From Corbicula japonica (lineage: Eukaryota > Mollusca > Bivalvia > Venerida > Cyrenidae): DNA of 64,000 bases. The stretch lies in NCBI GenBank assembly GCA_038501625.1, contig JAZAYU010000005.1:12363484-12427483 (forward strand). The letters are read 5' to 3'. The notes beneath the pieces are model-generated. The model had not been told where the DNA came from. It made no database searches and worked only from the letters and a program-made list of their open reading frames with translations. Both the position numbers and the translations under genes were made by a program. Below are positions 12,101 through 27,100 of this stretch, one piece after another (the first letter of the stretch is position 1; each line of letters opens with the position of its first letter).

Positions 12101-15100
12101 CAGACATTGAATGCTACCAATGCTACAAACACTGCTGAGTCCTACTACAGACCACATGGGCGGGAATCTCTGGAGTCAAATGTAGAATGGCAGTACCTGC
12201 AAGGACGAGAATCAATAGACACTTTAGGTATGGTCTTCATTCATACATTTCTTTTTTCGATGTACAGTCAAACTTGTCGTGAAAGACCAATCATGGGGAA
12301 AACTCAGAAATGGTCTTCGAAAGCAGTTGGTCTTTGTTCACTGTAATATAATTGTGATTAGGAAAGATTTGGTTTGCACACCTAAGATTTTGAATTACCT
12401 TACTGTTTGGTGCCATCCAGTAATATCAGAAAAATTGAACAATAGAAAGACATATCTTTGAAATTATCTGTTATTTACAGGTGGGGACTTCCCGAGAATG
12501 AGTGATATTTATAATGGCAACCCAGATTATTCTTCATTCAGACAATTCGCCTCTCTCCAGTCTACTCCCTATCCACAGCGGGACATCTCGAAGACATCTT
12601 GGATTGGACAGACACCAGTGTCCTCGGGACCCTACTCATTGTCTGAGGGGAACCTCCAAAAATACCACAACACTTCATCAGGTTATCATAGAAATATTCA
12701 AAATCTAAATCTAATTTATCGTACAAGGGCTGCTTAACTCTTTACACCATATATACATATTTTATTGCATGTGCAACCAGTGTAGATCCACTTCTGGCAC
12801 ATCTGTGCTGTCTGATCTGGATCTGCACTGGTTGCATCTTGGTCAGAAATAACATAATGAATCTAAAAGCAAACATTGCAGATCCTGATCAGACGGCACG
12901 GGTGTTAGCCCATGCAAAAAACGTGTGCCTATGGAGTAAAGGGTTAATAAGTTTGTTTCTTTCACCAATCATTTTGAAAAAAACATAATTAAAACTTTTG
13001 TATGATATTTCCAGACTCTGCTTTATGTGAAATTGTATTTTCCTACTGTCTGTTTATGAATTTCTTAAGCTTTTACTCCATTCATACGACTTGTGGCATG
13101 GGTGAACAGTGAAGAAACATATCAGCTAGCTGACCAGGATCAAGTCTGTTTGCTTTTAGATTCCTTTAGGTCGCCATTTCAGCCAATCAGATGCTTGAGA
13201 TTTGAGACTGGTTTCCAATCTCAGCTTTATAACCTTCAACCCAGAATGCATGTTTGTGGATCTAATCCAGATTTACACTAATTGCTTGGTGGTAAAAATA
13301 ACATAATGAAACAAAACTGAAGGGTAACTACTGATCAGATGGCACAGATGTGCCAGGTGATCTGTATCTACTCTATTTCTGGCTGATCTACATTGTTCTT
13401 TTATGGGATAACAGCCAATTCCCATTTGGTAAAGCCTAAAGGGTTACGTAAATTACTTTGATATTAAGTTTGGTATTGCCATAAATTATAATACCATTGG
13501 ATAAAAGTAAAACTGTAATTCTTACATTCACAGCACCAGCCAAACTTTGCCCCGTTGAAGCTCCAGGAGTGCTCAAGTTCCAAGAAGTTCAGTGTGTTGG
13601 GATATCCCGAAAGGAAGTTCTCCCCTTGAAGAACCCCACTGACACCTGGATGGAATGTGTTATTCAGGTGTGTATATAGAATATATATATATTTCCAGTT
13701 ATGGGGTACTAACTTGGCTCCTGGTTGCTGGGTAACACGGAGAGATGGGTTACCGGGGAAAACATATAACAGAGAGCCACTGGCAGTTGTTCTTAAGCCA
13801 GATTTTCCCATCTGAAACCATGCTTATGTGGAGGATTGTCACCACTTTTTGTTGATAATATTAAACTAACTCTGTGTGAAAAACATGTCTTTGGTGAAAA
13901 TGTTATAATTTTGACATACGCTGCTGCTATTATCGGAAGGGATGAATTGTAATATACTCAGCAAACATATTTTTTTTTAAAGACAAATAAAGCAGCCAGT
14001 TGGTAAAAAAAATTATGAGCTAAATAAAGAAACAACTAACAAACATGTGAGCCTTCTGATCAAAATTTCACTGTTGGCTTTTAGGTTCATTAGGTTATTC
14101 GTGATCGATAAGTAAACATGGTAGATCAAGACCTGATAACTTGTATATATGATAAATGCCATGGAATAAAGTGTTATGCAAACACTGAGAGGTGATCCTT
14201 GAAAAGCAAATTTCAATGTTTATGCTTCATTTTCTGATAATTTTTTGTATTTTTGATATATTAACAGGTGAAAGCATTGGAGAGAGATGGTAAGCCGTAT
14301 GCCATAGACTCTTGCCCGTTCACACTCAGGAAAAGTAAAGTGATCATAGATCCACATAAAACAGAAAGCATTGATGTAAGTTCACTATTTTTTTGTGTCG
14401 CCCTTTTGACTTTGTCCAATCTTTGGTCTGTCCGTCGAACTGTCACAAAAACTTAACATTGGCTATAACTTTGCCATTTCTTAATATATCTTCATGAAAC
14501 TTTCAAATTATGTTGCTTATGACAACATGCTCGTAATGATGACAAATTCTTTAGGTCAAGGTCATATTTAGTGTACTTTTTTTACTTGGATTTTGACATG
14601 AAAACTTAACATTTCCCTTTAGTTATGTCCATTTTGTTCTTTGTTGAATAATATTATTATAATATTATTATATTATAATATTATCCCATTATTCAAACTT
14701 GATGGCAGCATTTAGTGAATTTTTATTTATATTTGTGATTCTTTCAGCAATTCCCATGGATAGAAAATGCGAAAAAGCTGATTGTAATCTAATAGTTTTA
14801 TAAATACAGAATAAAGGCTGATAAGGCTTCAAATATCAAAAAATAAAAATAAATATTTTAACGAGTTTTATTTTATATGAATTTATAGGTGATATTCATA
14901 CCCAAGTGGTCAGGAGCCTATGTGGCCCACTTACAGCTGTTCTCTCACTCCTTTGTGAAGAAGGATGACATGGTCCGAGACTCGATCTGTGTTAATGTCA
15001 CGCTTCAGGCCATTGCTGAGGATCCCCATATTGAGGTTTGTAGAAATCCAGGGCCCAAGATCACAAAACTAAGTTTTGACATCAGTCTCAAATCTCAAGG

Positions 15101-18100
15101 ATCTGATTGGCTGAAATGGCAACTGGTCTCTATTTCAGCCAATCAGATGCTTGAGATTTGAGACTGATCTCCAGATTTAGTTTTATGATCTTGGGCACAG
15201 GGAATGGCTAAGAGAGAGACTTTGGAGAAATAGTCTGCCGAATGTCCAGAACTCTCTCTCTGCTCAGTTAAGGGTGAAGATTTTCTCTACAGGGCCTTTT
15301 TCCCTTCTTTAAAAGGGTCTGTATATTGGTGCCTTCCCCTCAGAAATTTTTTTTAATGTCTTGTAGTTTTCCCCAAAAAGTAACTACATCAGGTTTTTTC
15401 ATTCCCTTTTAGAGAAGAAATAAAGCTATTTTCACCAAAATTAAAGGGCATGGGCCCCTTAGGCTTTCCCTAGCAGTGAAAAAAAGCCATGCTCTATGTC
15501 TTTAATACAGTCAAAATCCTAGTTATCTTCTCCCTAAATTTGGATGAACTTCCTTGTCTGACATTGTTAGCCAGTCCCAGAGAGGATACAAGGAATGCCA
15601 TTAGAAAATGTGTCTTTTGCCATATTTTATGACATTTTAATTGTTACTATAATTGGAAAGAACTTAAATTTATCTATTATTTTCTCATAACTTATTGGAG
15701 ATTTTGTTACACATTTTGACTACATGTTATTTTTACTGTGAAGTTCATAATAATTTATGTTATCAGCTAAACTTTATGGCATCATTTAAAGAATAGACGT
15801 CGTCTGTCCGATGGTATCTTTTGCCGTGATGCCCCTATATAGCTTGTAGTATACATATAGTACCCAAATAAATTATCTTTTCATAAACCCCTTTCTTTTC
15901 TATTGCTCTGAACATTATTGTGTGTAAAACCTTGTACATTGTACATTAACATAGTTAAACCAAAATAATCCTGATTTCAAGCAACATTTCAATATTATTA
16001 ATTAAAATTTTCCAGGTATTTGAGAAATCTGATGATCTCTGTGAAAAGAAAGGCCTAGTCAACTTTGGAGAGGTTGTGTGGGGGACTTGTCGAGAAAGGA
16101 CCATCTGTATACGCAACATCGGTCTGGCATCTCTACCACTCAGGCTTGCTATCACATCTGTGAGTTGTTGTTGTTGCTGTTGTCTTTTAGAGTCTCTTTT
16201 GAGAATTTTGCTATGAAACATGTTTTTACATCCTAGAGGATATTTTGCTAATATATATTTGCAAAAGCATGATATTAAAGAATTAAATCAATATTTGAAT
16301 GTGTTTATCTGGGTATGAAAACTGAAGAATCGGCCTTTAGTCTAAGCTCTTTTCTTTGACCTTATTTTTAACAATTCTGTATTGTCAACATAATCCATTT
16401 TAATGCACAACTGAAAGTAGGTGAACAGATGAACTTCATCAATTGCTATCTTTTTGCGATCTTGTACATAGTTAAACATCGTACTCCTATCCCCAACAAC
16501 ATATGTGATTTTACTCAGAATAAAACGCGTTGTAACACTGAGTACCTAATAACATTTATTCACAGCTAAGAAAATTTTTTCTTTCGTATTTCAGAATAAG
16601 GGTTGGCATTGTTTTGCATTTGAACCAGAGGGTCGTGAATCGGACGTATCTGTCATATCCGGGCGCCAACAGCCGTCCGGTAACCAAGGCAGGAGTATCA
16701 TCAACCTAAGTCTTTCCGGTTCAAACCAGCCATTTAATTACCATGAAGTGAAAGTCTGGTGCAGGCCTCCAGATAAACATTATACAAAAGGTGAATATTT
16801 GATCAGCCAATTTTCTGTGGAGTCAAAGGTTTTCTTACACATAGATTATGGTAGGGAATATGTATATTTCAATCCTGATAAACATATTACAAGCAAATAA
16901 ATAATCAGCTGGTTACAATTTGGACTACATGGAAGCCCTTTATTTTTCAACTTCTTTTGCATATTTCATGCTAGAGAAAATGACTATATTCATACTGGAA
17001 CATTCAATTATCTTCTAGAACAAAATATACAATGCAAATAGTTTTGGATTTTCATCCTGTAAAATGATATTCTGTATTTATTTAACCCTTTGCCCCATAT
17101 ATAGGCATTTTAACACATGTGTGACAATTGTAGAACCAGTTCACCATTTTTGTGCTGGCTGCTCTGAATCTACACTGTTTGCTCATGCATTAAAGATGTA
17201 TCTATGGAGGAAAGGGTAAAAACTTCTCCAAGACAAGTTAAATGATACAGTCCAATTGCGATAACTCGAAGTCCCAAGGGACCGACGATTTACTTCGAAT
17301 TATCGCGAACTTCGAGTTATCGCGACTTTGACTTTTTCAAAATACCATGCAAGTTTTAGAAAGTAACGACGTGCAATTATTACGGCACCATTTGAGTTGT
17401 TTTCCGATCAAGGTATCTCAGTTACCTGTGCCCTTCGCTGGATTACTCTGAAAAAAATGTTATTAATAATTTTATTATTTTTCGTTACGCCGTATGCGAA
17501 TTGTCATTTGCTGATTGATAGAAGCTGTAGAATACAGAAATCGGAAAATTAAAGGACGTTTTATAGAAAGGAAAATAAACAACTCCAAATGTGTGTTTGA
17601 CATTAATTTGAGACAAATCACTGTTATTGTTTGCTTCACACTCATATCATTACAATGACGTGCCACTAGCAACTCTTGTTGACAAGTTGGCGATAAACAA
17701 AAGACTCCAAACATTCTCGCGGGAGGTGTGAAAAACCGTGTCAATAAATGTACTTCGAGTTATCGCGATTAAATTGTGCTTAATCCGTATTCAAGGGACT
17801 TATCAATATGTTCGATATATCGCGAATTTCGAATTATCGCAACTTTTTTTAGTTGAATATATAAGGAACATTGACGGGACCGGCGGCCGACTTCGAATTA
17901 AACCGTCATTTCGAGTTATCGGGTTTCGAGTTATTGCGATTCCACTGTATTAAAATATATAATAACTGCAGTCTTGTTAACCCTGTCAAGTCAGATCAGG
18001 ATGTAGAGAAAAACAAATGTCACAACTGCAGTGCCAAGGGGCCCATGTGTCATTATTAGATGGAAAATTAATGAGATGCTTCATTTAAGTGGAAAGGGGC

Positions 18101-21100
18101 AACATTACAGGAAATATTCATGATTTTCAAGAATTGACATGTATAAGGTCTAATGCAAAAATGCCAGCATTTTTAGAATTTTTTGAAAATGAAATTTTTC
18201 TCTTGTAAACGCAGACCATATTAAAATATTAACGACATTGGCAAAGTGCAGATATAAAACCCTGTAAATTAAATGCATAAAAATTACTGTTCACAATTGA
18301 TCTGTTTTCAGCCATGAGTCGTCAGCCACCGGAGTTGTTTAGGTGTAATGTTGATGTAGAGGTGGATGTGCCATCATGCAAGTTCCCTGTACTGTCTTCA
18401 CTACAGCTGACAGCAACTGTGGGAGTGCAGAAACTTCACATACAGTCTAATCTTACGGTAACAACTAGTGCATTAATGCTTAACCATTAACTCCAGGAGA
18501 TATGGCGGTTATCAAATGGGCAAACAGTGTAGATCCTGATCAGATGAATGTGCCTCTTTAATTCACTAGGTTATTTCTGACCACGAAGCAAACACTGTAG
18601 ATCCTGATGAGACTGCACGGATGTGCCAGCTGTTATGGATCTTAACTGTTTGCCTATGCGAAAAAACTTCTCTGTATGATTTAAACGGTTAAAATATTGC
18701 TGAAATTAGCTGTAGAGCAACCATATCATGTCACTATCTGCATGGTAAAAAAGAATGTGTTACATAAATTTTTTGGGGAGTACTGACCCCAAAGGTAATA
18801 AAACTGAGATTAGAGGTCAGTCCTGGATCTTAGCAATATGATTGGTTGAAATTGAGCTTAGTTTAAAATTGATTAAAATATTTTAGACTGGTTTTCATCC
18901 TTGGCTTCATATCCTTGGAACCAGGTCTTGCTAAAACATTTTTTCATAAACTTAGTTGTGACACCAATTTCATCAGTATCCTTTTGTTAAACCATCCCAG
19001 AAGGTTCAAAATTTTAACTATTTTAGTAACAAAAATCTGTTTTTTATTTTCAGCAAATTCATCTGACTGCTGTTCCTAATAAAGCCCAAGATTCAAAAGT
19101 CAAAGTATTCAATGCAGGCAATCTCAACATTAATGTTGCATTTGGGTTCTCTGCACACAAGGACCTTTTTTCTGTGTCCCCAGATACCTTGATCTTGCAG
19201 CCAGGGGTCGATGCAGAACTCACGGTGGCTTTTAAGCCTACAGAGTCTTCTACAAAAACATATTCCACGTAAGTTTCTAAACCAAGTATTATTTGTTTGA
19301 TTATATACCAAATGTATCATGTAACCTATGTAAGACAGTGTAAACCGAAAATTCCATGTAATATTTGTTTTACAGAACCCTTTAAGATTTGGGATATTGT
19401 CTTAACCAAATCTTCAACATAAGATTTATGTGGAAAGTACTAGGTTACTGCCTTTCTAAGCTTGAATATTTTAGGCAAGATGGAGCAAAGTACATGTATA
19501 TAGTTAAGCTAAACTTCATATATGTTTTTTTGACCTGCGTAATTTCCATACTGAAGGTGGCCTTTCGCTGAAATACTTAAATAGAACCATAAATAAACAA
19601 AAGTGATTTTCCCTTCGAAATTTCTAAGAAAAACTTGTTTATTTTAGGTTGTTGCTGATGTTGATCAAACCTGATGGACCCATGTTTGAGCTGGCCATAT
19701 TAGGTGAAGTGAAACAATCCATGGGCCGCAAACCCAAGTTCCTTTGTGACCAAACCAAGATGGACTTTGGTGGTGTACCTATTGGTAAAACATGGTATGT
19801 CTTTTCATTTTACTATTATAGGGCTTTTGTTCACTGCAAGGGGAAGGGGCCCTTACCGTATAAAATGGGGGAGAATATCATGATTTTGCCTCTAAAGGGG
19901 AATGGAAAACATGAGTTTAATTAAGATTTTTTGTGGGGGACTGCATGATTTTAAAGAAATTCTGACGGGAAGGCGCATCTGAACAGCACTTATTTTGAAC
20001 ACAGTTGCAGCTATTGGAAATGTTTATAAATGTTCCTTGTTGTGTTTAACTTGAAAAGATTTCAAAAGTATTAGAAATAAAGCCCTCCGATTGCAAAGAA
20101 TTTTGGGTAGTTGAGTTAATTGCATGTGTATTTTCATACACACACTTCTGCTCTGTTAAGAAACAGTTGCAGCTATTGAAAAGGTTTATGTTCCTTGTAT
20201 TGTTCAACAGTACTAGAAATTCTGAGAGGGGAAGGGGCTTAAGAGCAGCACCTAGAGTCAATTGCATGTATTTTTTCATACACACACTTCAGCTTCTGTG
20301 GAAAAAACAGTTTTAGTTATTGAAAAGGTTTATGTTCCTTGTGTTGTTCAACTCAAAAAAAATTTAACAGTACTAATACTTGTATCAACCCAAGAAACAC
20401 ATATGGTGAACTTAAAATTGATACATATCCTTTCCGCACCCGACCCTGACGTGACAAAATGTTGACTTCTCAAAACCCGACCCTGTTTTACTGGAGGACG
20501 CCCGAAACATATTTTAATGTATGTTTTTTTTACGATTTTAAAACCCATAACATAAATCTGCGTAAATTTTTTTAATGCCCGTTGATAAGCGTATGTTTGA
20601 ATAAAGCATATACGCTTTTGTCGGTTACAGGTATTCTACCTTTTAATGAAATCTGGAATTTTCAACATGGTAAGAAACCCGATTAAAGAACTGTAAAACA
20701 CGTAATCTAACATTACGGTCTTTCATCTGTAAAAAAAGGTGGAATATGCATATCAAAATAGTGCGTTAAAATCCCAAATCTCAACTCACTTTTACGTAAT
20801 GCGGGAAACCAAACCGAAAAATTTGGTTTATCGCTGGAAGACTGTAAGGGAAAATTCTGTAAATCAATTAACCTAATTAACAGTCATCAATTTTTATGTC
20901 AATGCAAAAAATGTCAGTTTTAAGTAATTACTAGATAAATATAGGTATTTTCTAACATAATGGATAACTGTTTTTGAGCCACTTTTTTATTTTGACAATA
21001 GAAACAGCAACAGTGTAATTAACTTTTTATTGTTAAAATTTGACTTTAAAATCATTAATTTTCTTATCATATTATCTAAGTCACATGTAATCAATTTCTT

Positions 21101-24100
21101 ACTAAATGATATTTGAGAGAAAATCTGCGATGAGTTTAAAGGAATAATAGTGTAAAAATATTGATCGATGATTCCGTGTTCTTCTAAATAGCAGCCAAAG
21201 TAAGGACTTTTTAATAAATAAAAAAAAAATTGACAGGTTTCCAACGGAAAAACAGGGTCGGGTTTTGAAAAGCGATTTTTTTGATACGTTTAAATACGTT
21301 TCGGGATTCCCCCCTTAAAACAGGGTCGGGTTTTGGGAATTCAAAATTTTGTCACGTTTAAAAACGTTATGGTCGTGGAAAGGATATCTTAAATAAAAAC
21401 ATAAGGTTAACAGATAATTGATATGTAACTATATAAATTCAATTCAATTCAAAATCCTTTTTTTTCTCTGTGTCAAATAAAAGACAAAATGAGGTAAACA
21501 TGTTATAACAAAGGAGGCCACAAGTATTATAAATAACAACTTTCATCCTGACAGCATATTTGTTTAGTATATGATATATTAATATCGATAACTAGCAATA
21601 ACAAATATAATTTATTGCATTGTTATTGTTGACAAGTACTCGGACTGGGATTTAGCCCAGTAACGGAGTGTCAACTTTTTACAGTAGACTTTCATTTCGA
21701 TTTGCAGTTAAGTTAATGACATAACTATATTGCACAAGGTTAAGTGATAATTGATTGATTCATTAACTGATAATGAATACGATATTAACGACATATAATT
21801 ATCCCCCGCCGATGAAATCGGGAGGGGGATATTGTTTTGGCGTTGTCCGTCCGTCACGGTGTCACGTCGTCACGCTGTCCGTCCGAATTTCGTTTCCGCG
21901 CTATTTCTCCGCAACCACTGGATGGATTTCAACGAAACTTGGTGGCAACCATCAGTACCAAGAGGAGATGCGCATATCGTCGTCTTGTTCCGGTCAGACC
22001 ATTTAACACAGAGTTATGGCCCTTTGATAACCTATGCATTATGTATATAGAGCAGTATTCGTTTCCGCGCTATTTCTCTGCAACTACTGTATGGATTTCA
22101 ATGAAACTTGGTGGGAACCATCAGTACCAAGAGGAGATGCGCATATCGTCGTCTTGTTCCGGTCAGACCATTTAACACAGAGTTATGGCCCTTTGATAAA
22201 CTATGCATTATGTATATAGAGCAGTGTTTGTTTCCGCGCTATTTCTCTGCAACTACCGTATGGATTTCAATGAAACTTGCTGAAAACCATCTTTACCAAG
22301 AGGAGATGCGCATATCGTCGTCTTGTTGACATCAGACTATTTAACACAGGGTTATTGCCCTTTGATAACTTATGCATTATGCATATAGTGCAGTATTCAT
22401 TTCCGTGCCATTTCTCTGCAACTACCAGATGGATTTCAATGAATCTTTCTGAGAACCATCAATACCGAGAGGAGATGCGCATGTTGTCGTCTTGTTCCAG
22501 TCAGACTGTTGAACACAGAGTTACGGCCCTTTGATAACTTATGCATTATTCATATAGAGCAGTATTCATTTCCTTGCTATTTCTCTGCAACTACTGAATG
22601 TATTTCAATGAAACTTTCTGAAAACCATCAATACCAAAAAGAGATGCGCATGTCATCGTCTTGTTCCAGTCAGACTGTTTAACACAGAGTTATTGCCCTT
22701 TGGTAACTTATGTTTTATGCATATAGAGTAGTATTCATTTCTGCGCTATTTCTCTGCAACTACTGGATGGATTTCAATAAATCTTTCTGAGAACCATCAA
22801 TACCAAGAGGAGATGCGCATATCATCGTCTTGTTCTGGTCAGACCGTTAAACACAGAGTTACGGCTCTTTGATAACTTATGAATTATGCATATAGAGCAG
22901 TATTCATTTCCCAGCTATTTCTCTGCAACTACTGAATGGAATTCAATGAAACTTTCTTGAAACCATCAATACCAAGAAGAGCTGCACATATCATTGTCTT
23001 GTTCCGGTCAGACTGTTTATCACAGAGTTATGGCTCTTTGATAACTTATGCATTATGCATATAGAGCAGTATTTGTTTCCGTGCAACTTTTGGATGGATT
23101 TCAATGAAACACTTTCTGGAAACCATCTATACCAAGAGGAAATGCGCATATCACCCTCTTGTTCCCGTCAGACTATTTAACACAGGGTTATGGCCCTTTG
23201 ATAACTAATGCATTATGCATATTATAGAGCAGTATTCATTTCCCCTATTTCTCTGCAACTACTGGATGGATTTCAATTAATCTTTCTGAGAACCATAACA
23301 GATGTGTATATTGTTATCTTGTTCCAGTTGGACTGTAACACAGAGTTATTGCCCTTTGATAACTTATGTATGATGCATATAGAGAAGTATTTGTTTCCGC
23401 TCTATTTCTTTGCAAGTTCTTGATGGATTGAAATGAAACTTTCTGGGAAACATCAATACTGAGATGAGATGCACATTTTGTCATCTTGTTCCGGTCAGAC
23501 TATTTAACACAGAGTTATTGCCCTTTGATAACTAATGTATTATGCATATAGAGCAGAATTTGTTTCCGCACTATTTCTCTGCAACTACTGGGTGGATTTT
23601 AATGAAACTTTCTGGGAACCATCAATACAAAAAGGAGACGCGCATATTGTCATCTTGTTTCAGTCAGATCCTTTAACACAGAGTTATGGCCCTTTGATAA
23701 ATTATGCATTTTGCATGTAGAGCAGTATTTATTTCCTTGCTATTTCTCGGCAGGAATCTATGGAAACCATCAATACCAAGACAAGATGCCCATATTTTTG
23801 TCTTGTTCTGGTCTGACCGTTTAACACAGTTATGGCCCTTTGATAAGTTATGCACTATGCATATAGATTAGTATTCGTTTCCATGCCACTTCTATGCAAC
23901 TTCTGCATGGATTTATATTAAATAAAGCGCTATATTTTTACTACTGCATTCTTCATTTCAACACTTTGAAGACTTTTAGTCTTATTTTTATATTCTGTTT
24001 TTTTTTTATATCTGAAGTTTTTTTTCACCTTTTTTGACATCCATGATAAATATCGAAATAAAGCCCTATGTCTTCAGCTGTTATGTTAGTAACAACCAGT

Positions 24101-27100
24101 ATTTGGCGGGGGATATAAATTCAACGAATTTGCTTGTTTTAACTTCTATTTGATGCAAAGCTAACGCTGGTAAGGTCACCTGATAACTGATAAAATTCCA
24201 GATAACTGAAATGAAATAGATACAACTAACTGAAACACAACTCAAAGGACATTTGCAATTAATATATGATTGATACACATAAATTTAACTGGTAATTGGT
24301 ACATGACTGAAACCACTGATAATGGTTAATGGTTAAGCAATACATAGCCAATAAGAATCACAAGTTTTGATTGATACATAATAAAAAAGAGAATAAAGCA
24401 TAATTATAAGCATGGAGTGAAATGTTTCTCTTGCAGAATGTTTTAAAAACTTTTTGTTCATTTAACCCTTTCCTTCTTATATATGCATTTTTACGCATGT
24501 GCGACAAGTGTAGATCCAGATCAGCGGGCCCATCCATGCCGTCTGATCAGGATCGGCACTGGTTGCATTTTTGTAAGAAATAACCTAACGAATCAAAATG
24601 AGAACAGTGCAGATCCTGATCAGACGGCATAGATGTGCCAGCTGATGTAGATCTACACTGTTGGCCCACGTAATAAAGGTGTGTCTATGGAGGAAAGGGT
24701 CTATGCCTTTTATTGTTATACCCCCGCATACGAAGTATAGGGGGTATATAGGAGTCATCATCCGGTTGGTTCGTTGGTTCGTTGGGCGGTCTGTCTGTGG
24801 CACTTACAGCGTCAATAGTTTTCAAGATATCGACTTGAAACTTTAAACATATGTTCGTGAGTACATTTGCGCTAACTTTTTTTTTTCTCATGTGGATCAG
24901 TCCATTATTTTTCGGAGGGGAGCACGATTTAACAAAATCTTGTGACGCGAACTACTTCTACAGTTTTTAAGGTATTGACTTGAAACTTGAAATATATGTT
25001 CGGCATGAAGTGTAGATGTGCGTGACATATTTTTCGTGTGGATCAGTTCATTTTTTTTGCAGGGACGTGATTTAACAAAATAGTGTTAAGCAAACTTCTA
25101 CACTAACTAGGTCAACAGTTTTCAAGATATCGACTTGATACTTTAAACATATGTTCATGAGTACATTTGCGCAAATTTTTTTTTTCTCATCTGGATCAGT
25201 CCATTATTTTTCGGAGGGGAGCACAATTTAATAAAATCTTGTGACGCGAACTACTTCTACAGTTTTTAAGATATTGACTTGAAACTTGGTACATATGTTA
25301 GGCATGAAGTGTAGATGTGCGTGACATATTTTTCGTGTGGATTAGTCCATTATTTTTTGCAGGGGACATGATTTAACAAAATCCTGTTATGCAAACTTCT
25401 ACAGTTTTTAAGATATAAGACTTTAACCTAAAATTGTATGTTCTGCATGAAGTGTGTATGTCAGCTACATATTTTTTGTGGATCAGTCCATTATGTTTTG
25501 CAGGTGAGCATTATTTAACAAAATCTTTTATTTAAAATCTTTTGATGCAAACTACTTCTCCAGTTTTCAAACTTTAAACATACGTTTGTGAGTAGATTTC
25601 CATGACATACCTTGTTTCATGTGGATCAGTCCATTATATTTTAGCAGGGGAGCATGATTCAACAAAATCTTGTGACACGAACTACTTCTACAGTTTTTAA
25701 GATATTGACTTGAAACTTGATACATATGTTCAGCATGAAGTGTAGATGTGTGTGACATATTTTTCGTTTGGATCAGTCCATTATTTTTTGCAGGGGACAT
25801 GATTTAACAAAATCCTGTTATGCAAACTTCTACACTTACTACGATGACAGTTTTCAAGATATCGACTTGAAACTTTAAACATATGTTCCTGAGTACATTT
25901 GCGCAATTTTTTTTTTTCTCTCATGTAGATCAGTCCATTATTTTTCGGAGGGGAGCACAATTTAACAAAATCTTGTGACGCGAACTTCTTCTACAGTTTT
26001 TAAGATATTAACTTTAAACTTTAAACATATGTTCAGCATGAAGTGTAGATGTGCGTGACATATTTTTCGTGTGGATCAGTCCATTCTTTTTTGCAGGAGA
26101 CATGATTTCACAAAATCGTGTTATGAAAACTTCTACAGTTTTCAAGATAATCGACTTGAAACTGAAATCATATGCTCTGCATGAAGTGCGCATGTTAGTG
26201 ACATATTTGGTTTGAGGGGAGCATAATTTAGCGAAATCTTATGACACAAACTACTTCTCCAGTTTTCAAACTTTTAACATACGTTGGTGATTAGATTTGC
26301 ATGACATATTTTTTTTCATTTGGATCAGTCCATTATTTTTTAGAAGGGGAGCACGATTCAACAAAACCTTGTGACGTCAACTACTTTTACAGTTTTGTAT
26401 ACATCCAGTGAAAACCCAAGTCGCTATTTTTAAACACAACTTTTGCAGCAAATTTTCAGGATTTCAATTATTTGTATCCCCCGCCGATGAAATCGGAAGG
26501 GGGATATTGTTTTGGCGTTGTCCGTCCGTCACGGTGTCACGTCGTCACGGTGTCCGTCCGAATTTCGTTTCCGGGCTATTTCTAACCCAGAGTTATGGCC
26601 CTTTGATAACTTATGCATTATGTATATAGGGCAGTATTCGTTTCCGGGCTATTTCTCTGCAACCACTGGATGGATTTCAACGAAACTCTGTGGGAAGTAT
26701 CAGTACTGAGAGGAGATGCGCATATCATCGTCTTGTTCTGGTCAGACCGTTTAACACAGAGTTATGGCCCTTTGATAACGTATGCATTATGTATATAGGG
26801 CAGTATTCTTTTCTGCGCTATTTCTCTGCAACTACTGAATGGATTTCAACGAAACTCTGTAGGAAGTATCAGTACCAAGAGGAGATGCGCATATCGTCGT
26901 CTTGTTCCGGTCAGACCATTTAACACAGAGTTATGGCCCTTTGATAACCTATGCATTATGTATATAGGGCAGTATTCATTTCCACGTTATTTCTCTGCAA
27001 CTACTGAATGGATTTCAATGAAACTTGCTGCAAACTATCTATACCAAGAGGAGATGCGCATATCGTTGTCTTGTTTCGGTCAGATCATTTAACACAGAGT

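Noticed and set aside
12228..12346. CEP192 ending at the stop at 12344-12346
   Set aside because: A donor at 12228 and in-phase exons downstream with ASH domains show that this tail is intronic; a short isoform cannot be ruled out without transcripts.
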